Assembly: GCA_900772445.1 (NCBI GenBank)
Contig: CAAHEL010000030.1
Span: 1 to 37,449, forward strand
Direction of reading: 5' to 3'
DNA: 37,449 nucleotides
DNA from: Bacilli bacterium
Lineage (GTDB): Bacteria > Bacillota_I > Bacilli_A > RF39 > UBA660
Shown here: piece by piece, positions 33,048-37,449 of the stretch
Layout: each line of letters opens with the position of its first letter
Position numbering within the stretch: position 1 is the stretch's first letter
Notes under the pieces: model-generated
Database searches by the model: none
What the model was told of the DNA's origin: nothing
Seen by the model: the letters and a program-made list of their open reading frames with translations, nothing else
Program-made: the position numbers and the translations under genes

Positions 33048-33644
33048 ATGAGTCACTATTTTATAAACGATGAAAACATAAAACACAATAAACAACAAAA
33101 AAATATTAGTTTTAACAATAAAATATATAAAATAAATACAGACAATGGTATATTTTCCAAAGAACACTTTGACTATGGTTCAAAACTACTAGTACAAAAT
33201 TTTATAAAAGAACCAAGAAAAGGAAAAGTATTAGACTTGGGTTGTGGATATGGCATCATAGGCATAATACTATCTGATAATAAAAATTTCCAAATAGATA
33301 TGGTAGACATAAACCAAAGAGCAATAGATCTAACAAAAGAAAATATTAAATTAAACAACATAACAAATGCAAACTGCTTCGAAAGTAACATCTACGAAAA
33401 TATCAAAGCTAAATATGATTACATAATTACAAACCCTCCAATTAGAACTGGCAAAGAAACCATAAAAAAATTTCTATTTGGTGGAAAAGAACATTTAAAA
33501 CAAGAAGGAGAATTATGGTTTGTAATGAGAAAAGACCATGGTGTAAAATCAATGATTAAAGACTTAGAAAAAGCGTATTCAATCGAAATAATAGATAAAG
33601 ATAAAGGTTTTTATATAGTAAGATTAAAAATTAGTAAAATTTAA
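33048..33644 (+). CDS. RsmC/YbxB-like SAM-dependent methyltransferase, 198 aa
   Basis: Class I methyltransferase. AdoMet motif KVLDLGCGYGIIGI (about 59-72), acidic DMVDINQRA near 87, and the target-base motif TNPPIRTGK (about 125-133). This NPPIR form, and the place between rplL and rpoB, match B. subtilis YbxB; N-x-P-P enzymes of this group modify the exocyclic amino group of G or A in rRNA. It lacks the duplicated N-terminal domain of E. coli RsmC. Site AAAGGAAA before ATG. The substrate in this organism is not certain. Confidence 0.9.
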   Translation: MSHYFINDENIKHNKQQKNISFNNKIYKINTDNGIFSKEHFDYGSKLLVQNFIKEPRKGKVLDLGCGYGIIGIILSDNKNFQIDMVDINQRAIDLTKENIKLNNITNANCFESNIYENIKAKYDYIITNPPIRTGKETIKKFLFGGKEHLKQEGELWFVMRKDHGVKSMIKDLEKAYSIEIIDKDKGFYIVRLKISKI

Positions 33645-33664
33645 AAGAAAAATTGTCAAATTCG

Positions 33665-33693
33665 TTGACTTATTTACTAAAGTTTGATAACAT
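33665..33693 (+). promoter_or_regulatory. Promoter of rpoB-rpoC
   Basis: TTGACT (33665-33670), 17-base spacer, TAACAT (33688-33693). The transcript would have about 60 bases of leader before the rpoB ATG. Confidence 0.7.
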
Positions 33694-33760
33694 TATATAT
33701 TGGTAACGCATCTTTATACGGTGTTGCACGATTAATTTTAGGTATAGGGGTGAAAAATAA

Positions 33761-36700
33761 ATGGCTTATAAATTAAAGCAAAGCGGAGATTATAGAATGA
33801 GAAGAAATTTTTCTATGATCAAAAATTCATTAGAACTTGATAATTTACTACAAATTCAAACAGAATCATATCAATGGTTCGTAACAGAAGGAATAAAAGA
33901 GGTATTTGAAGAATTTTCTCCAATTGAAAGTTTTTCTGGTGGTTTCACATTAGAATTCGGAGACTATGAATTTGATACTCCAAGATATTCCATTAAAGAA
34001 TGCAAGGACAGACAAATAACATATGCTGCCCCATTAAAAGTCCAAACAAGACTTTTCAACAATGAAACAGGCGAAGTAAAAGAACAAGAAATATTCCTAG
34101 GAGATATGCCATTAATGACTGAAAGTGGAACTTTTATAATTAACGGTGCCGAAAGAGTTATTGTATCACAATTAGTTCGTAGTCCAAGTGTTTATTATTC
34201 AAAAACAATAGACAAAAATGGAAAACCAGTTTTTGCTTCTAAAGTTATTCCTACAAGAGGAACTTGGTTAGAATATGAAACAGATGCAAAAGACGTAGTC
34301 TATGTAAGAATAGATAGAACTAGAAAAGTTCCAATAACAACATTACTTCGTGCATTCGGTTTGTCTTCTGATGAAGATATACTAGATTTATTTGATAATG
34401 ATATTTATTTAAAAAATACCATTGAAAAAGATTCTACAAAAAACACCGACGAAGCCCTAATAGAAATTTATGAAAAACTAAGACCAGGAGAACCAACAAC
34501 ATTGGATTCTTCTAAAAATCAATTAATCACTAGATTTTTTGATAACTTCCGCTATGATTTAGCAAAAGTTGGACGTTATAAATTTAACAAAAGATTAAAT
34601 ATTAAAGACAGACTACTAAATAACAGAATTGCTGAAGATATCATTGTAGATGGTGAAGTAAAAATTGCCGATGGTACACTTATAACAAAAGAAGTGTTAG
34701 AACAATTAGATACTTATTTACAAGAAGGTTATGGAATTGAAGAAGCAAAAATAAATGACGAATTAGATACACATAACTTAATCCAAGTTTTACATGTTTA
34801 TTCAAACATAAACCCTAAGAAAAAAGTAAAAGTAATTGGTAACGATCAATCACTTGAAGTAAAAACTCTAACAATCTCAGATGTATATGCATCAGTTAAT
34901 TATTACCTAAACCTTAACGAAGGAATTGGTAGTGATGATGAAATCGACCACTTAGGAAACAGAAGAATCAGACAAGTTGGAGAATTACTACAAAACCAAT
35001 TTAAAATTGGTATAAGCAGAATGGAAAGAGTAATCAGAGAAAGAATGACAACACAAGATTCTGAAACAGTAACACCAAAAACTCTAATAAACATAAGACC
35101 GGTAACTGCAGTTATCAAAGAATTCTTTGGCAGTAGCCAGTTATCACAATTTATGGATCAAGTAAATCCGATTGCTGAATTAACTCACAAAAGAAGATTA
35201 TCGGCATTAGGCCCAGGCGGACTTTCAAGAGACAGAGCAGGAATGGAAGTTCGTGACGTAAACGCATCACACTATGGTAGAATTTGTCCAATCGAATCTC
35301 CAGAAGGGCAAAACATTGGACTTATAACTTCCCTAGCAAGTTATGCAAAAGTAAACGAATATGGATTTATACAAACTCCATATAGAAAAGTAGTTAACAA
35401 AAAACTAACAGATCAAGTTGACTATTTAACAGCAGACGAAGAAAATGATTATTACATATCACAAGCAACAGTACATGTTAATGACGATATGGAAATAACA
35501 GATGCAATAGTTGCAGGTAGATATCGTGGAGAAAATATGTTAATACCAGTTGATAAAGTTGACTATATTGACGTATCACCACAACAAGTAGTATCAGTAA
35601 CAACAAGTTTAATACCATTCTTGGAACACGATGATGCTACACGTGCTTTGATGGGTGCTAATATGCAACGTCAAGCATTACCTCTTTTAACTACAGAAGC
35701 GCCTTACGTTGGAACAGGTGTAGAATACGTAGCAGCAAGAGATAGCGGAGTTACTGTTGTAGCAAAAGCAGATGGAATAGTTGATTACGTAGATGCCAAA
35801 AAAATAGTTGTTAAAAATGCTAAAGGACAAGACGTATATCACTTAGCAACATTTGAAAGAGCAAACCAAGGAGAAACAACTAACCAAAAACCAATCGTAA
35901 GAGCAGGAGACAAAGTAAGAAGAGGACAAATCATTGCTGATGGACCTTCAACAGATATGGGAGAACTTGCTTTAGGTAAAAACGTTGTAGTTGCCTTTAT
36001 GACATTTAATGGTTATAATTTCGAAGACGCAGTTATAATGAACGAAAGATTAGTAAAAGACGATGTTTATACTTCACTTCATATCGAAGACTACGAAATA
36101 CAATGTCGTGATACAAAATTAGGACCAGAAGAAATAACAAGAGATATTCCTAATATTGGTGAAGAAGCACGTAAAAACCTTGATGAAAACGGTATCATAA
36201 GAATTGGTACAGAAGTAAAAGAAGGCGACATTCTAGTAGGTAAAGTAACACCAAAAGGAATGGCAGACTTAACAAGTGAAGAAAAATTATTACACGCTAT
36301 CTTTGGAGAAAAAACAAGAGAAGTTAGAAATTCTTCATTAGTAGTACCACACGGTGGAGACGGAATCGTACATGATGTTAAAGTATATACTAAAGAAGAA
36401 AATGATGACTTACCAAGCGGAGTATCTAAAGTAGTAAGAGTATATATTATTCAAAAAAGAAAAATAGGCGTTGGAGACAAAATGTCAGGACGTCACGGTA
36501 ATAAAGGGGTTATATCTCTAGTATTACCACAAGAAGATATGCCATATCTACCAGACGGTACACCAGTAGATGTTATGTTAAATCCACAAGGGGTTCCATC
36601 TCGTATGAATATCGGACAAGTATTAGAATTACACCTAGGTATGGCTGCTAAAAAATTAGGAGTTCACGTTGCAACTCCAGTATTAGATGGTGCTAAATCA

Positions 36701-37354
36701 GCAGACATTGCTGCAATGATGAAAGAAGCAGGAATGGATGATGATGGAAAAACTGTATTATATGATGGTAGAACAGGCGAACCATTTGATAACAGAATAT
36801 CAGTTGGTGTAATGTATATGATTAAATTACATCATATGGTTGATGACAAATTACACGCTCGTGCTACAGGACCATATTCACTAGTAACACAACAACCACT
36901 TGGTGGTAAAGCACAATTTGGTGGACAAAGATTCGGAGAAATGGAAATCTGGGCACTAGAAGCATATGGAGCATCTCACGTATTACAAGAAATATTAACC
37001 TATAAATCAGACGACGTTGTAGGACGTGTTAAAGTTTATGAAGCAATTGTAAAAGGAACACCATTACCTACACCAGGAATTCCTGAAGCATTCAGAGTAT
37101 TAATCAAAGAATTCCAAGCATTAGGACTTGATATCTCTGTAATAAATAACGATGACGAATTAGTAGAAATTAAAGAATTAGAAAACGAACAAGATGATGA
37201 CGATACTCCAATAATTGAAGAAATATCAAAACCACAAGATGAAAGAACATTTGATGAATTAGAAGATGATTTCGATGAAGGCTATGAAGATCTTGATGAT
37301 TTTGAAGAAGAAATAGATGAGGATTTTGAAAAAGAAATGGGAGGTGATTTCTAA
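33761..37354 (+). CDS. rpoB: DNA-directed RNA polymerase subunit beta
   Basis: Catalytic core subunit, 1197 aa, near the usual Gram-positive length. Rifampicin pocket GSSQLSQFMDQVNP with HKRRLSALGPGG begins near residue 457 and has the sensitive-type residues at key places (D-Q, H, S), with V where many have T or N. DRAGMEVRD, SPEGQNIGL, GYNFEDA (near 750) and the long MSGRHGNKG (near 905) and GGKAQFGGQRFGEMEVW-type motif (MEIWALEAYG here) follow. The last 60 residues form a strongly acidic tail. The stop shares one base with rpoC, as expected for coupled beta and beta-prime synthesis. Confidence 0.98.
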   Translation: MAYKLKQSGDYRMRRNFSMIKNSLELDNLLQIQTESYQWFVTEGIKEVFEEFSPIESFSGGFTLEFGDYEFDTPRYSIKECKDRQITYAAPLKVQTRLFNNETGEVKEQEIFLGDMPLMTESGTFIINGAERVIVSQLVRSPSVYYSKTIDKNGKPVFASKVIPTRGTWLEYETDAKDVVYVRIDRTRKVPITTLLRAFGLSSDEDILDLFDNDIYLKNTIEKDSTKNTDEALIEIYEKLRPGEPTTLDSSKNQLITRFFDNFRYDLAKVGRYKFNKRLNIKDRLLNNRIAEDIIVDGEVKIADGTLITKEVLEQLDTYLQEGYGIEEAKINDELDTHNLIQVLHVYSNINPKKKVKVIGNDQSLEVKTLTISDVYASVNYYLNLNEGIGSDDEIDHLGNRRIRQVGELLQNQFKIGISRMERVIRERMTTQDSETVTPKTLINIRPVTAVIKEFFGSSQLSQFMDQVNPIAELTHKRRLSALGPGGLSRDRAGMEVRDVNASHYGRICPIESPEGQNIGLITSLASYAKVNEYGFIQTPYRKVVNKKLTDQVDYLTADEENDYYISQATVHVNDDMEITDAIVAGRYRGENMLIPVDKVDYIDVSPQQVVSVTTSLIPFLEHDDATRALMGANMQRQALPLLTTEAPYVGTGVEYVAARDSGVTVVAKADGIVDYVDAKKIVVKNAKGQDVYHLATFERANQGETTNQKPIVRAGDKVRRGQIIADGPSTDMGELALGKNVVVAFMTFNGYNFEDAVIMNERLVKDDVYTSLHIEDYEIQCRDTKLGPEEITRDIPNIGEEARKNLDENGIIRIGTEVKEGDILVGKVTPKGMADLTSEEKLLHAIFGEKTREVRNSSLVVPHGGDGIVHDVKVYTKEENDDLPSGVSKVVRVYIIQKRKIGVGDKMSGRHGNKGVISLVLPQEDMPYLPDGTPVDVMLNPQGVPSRMNIGQVLELHLGMAAKKLGVHVATPVLDGAKSADIAAMMKEAGMDDDGKTVLYDGRTGEPFDNRISVGVMYMIKLHHMVDDKLHARATGPYSLVTQQPLGGKAQFGGQRFGEMEIWALEAYGASHVLQEILTYKSDDVVGRVKVYEAIVKGTPLPTPGIPEAFRVLIKEFQALGLDISVINNDDELVEIKELENEQDDDDTPIIEEISKPQDERTFDELEDDFDEGYEDLDDFEEEIDEDFEKEMGGDF

Positions 37355-37449
37355 TGTTAAAGGCAAATAATTTTAAAGCTTTAAAAATAGGGATTGCTTC
37401 TCCAGAAAAAATCCGTTCTTGGAGTTATGGAGAAGTTCAAAAACCAGAA
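37354..37449 (+). CDS. rpoC: DNA-directed RNA polymerase subunit beta-prime (start only)
   Basis: The first 32 codons are present before the window ends. They read MLKANNFKALKIGIASPEKI and then RSWSYGEV, the conserved N-terminus of beta-prime. ATG shares its A with the rpoB stop; GGGAGGTGA lies 8 bases before it. Truncated only by the edge of the window. Confidence 0.95.
   Translation, partial: MLKANNFKALKIGIASPEKIRSWSYGEVQKPE

Noticed and set aside
32592..33167. Long minus-strand open frame (191 codons) opposite rplL and the intergenic region
   Set aside because: It is the reverse of the Ala-rich rplL gene, has no ribosome site, and crosses the rplL terminator. Other minus-strand frames over the LRR, ABC and ribosomal genes are likewise shadows.
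1..37449. CRISPR array, tRNA or rRNA genes, insertion sequence
   Set aside because: No regularly spaced repeats, no tRNA-like cloverleaf and no transposase-like gene seen on either strand.
1..37449. Mycoplasma genetic code (TGA as Trp)
   Set aside because: Trp is encoded by TGG throughout, and long genes such as rpoB and the 2339-aa protein run without in-frame TGA.

Overview
The window is very AT-rich DNA with short intergenic gaps, a Bacillus-type secE-nusG-rplK-rplA-rplJ-rplL-methyltransferase-rpoB-rpoC order, Gram-positive RNA leaders and strong sigma-A promoters. This fits an uncultured low-GC member of the Bacilli near the Mollicutes (RF39-like gut lineages are my best guess; this is inference from style, not a database result). 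Trp is read from TGG, so this is not mycoplasma code 4, yet none of the 33 complete genes I list ends in TGA.

Layout. 1-4046: a co-directional run with a 41-codon ORF, an unknown 490-aa protein, guanylate kinase (gmk), a 43-codon ORF and a 512-aa coiled-coil protein. 4048-4871: a YafQ/DinJ-type toxin-antitoxin module on the minus strand, lying exactly between two identical 26-bp direct repeats, one of which is the 3' end of the coiled-coil gene. 5012-22597: a surface-fibre/matrix locus in three plus-strand transcription units. Unit A (5012-8442) has a protein with a possible degenerate EAL fold, two TasA/camelysin-like proteins and a SipW-type signal peptidase. Unit B (8560-14981) has a membrane-anchored McrB-like AAA+ ATPase, a DUF2357-like partner, three more secreted TasA-like proteins and a second ER-type signal peptidase. 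Unit C (15578-22597) is one 2339-aa BspA-like leucine-rich-repeat protein with two CBM2-like inserts. Between B and C a minus-strand transcript of about 340 nt is framed by a strong promoter and an intrinsic terminator, with no known RNA family recognised.

22633-29596: two small minus-strand membrane-anchored proteins, divergent from a MacB/LolCDE-type ABC exporter (ATPase plus 863-aa FtsX-type permease), followed by an OmpR-type response regulator, a histidine kinase and a small HD-domain protein. A direct repeat (TTAGTCACT twice, 11 bp apart) overlaps the exporter promoter and is a candidate operator. 29685-37449: the transcription/translation core, with L1-type leaders before rplK and rplA, an L10-type leader before rplJ, and promoters before secE, rplK and rpoB; rpoC runs off the end.

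How it fits together: the middle locus looks like a dedicated export and assembly system. Five small precursors and the giant LRR protein share a hydrophobic N-terminus, mostly ending in an aromatic Y-x-W-type motif, as in SipW-dependent substrates. Two matching signal peptidases sit beside them, and a membrane AAA+/DUF2357 pair, which in other genomes is linked to McrBC-like systems, is buried in the same operon without a visible nuclease motif.
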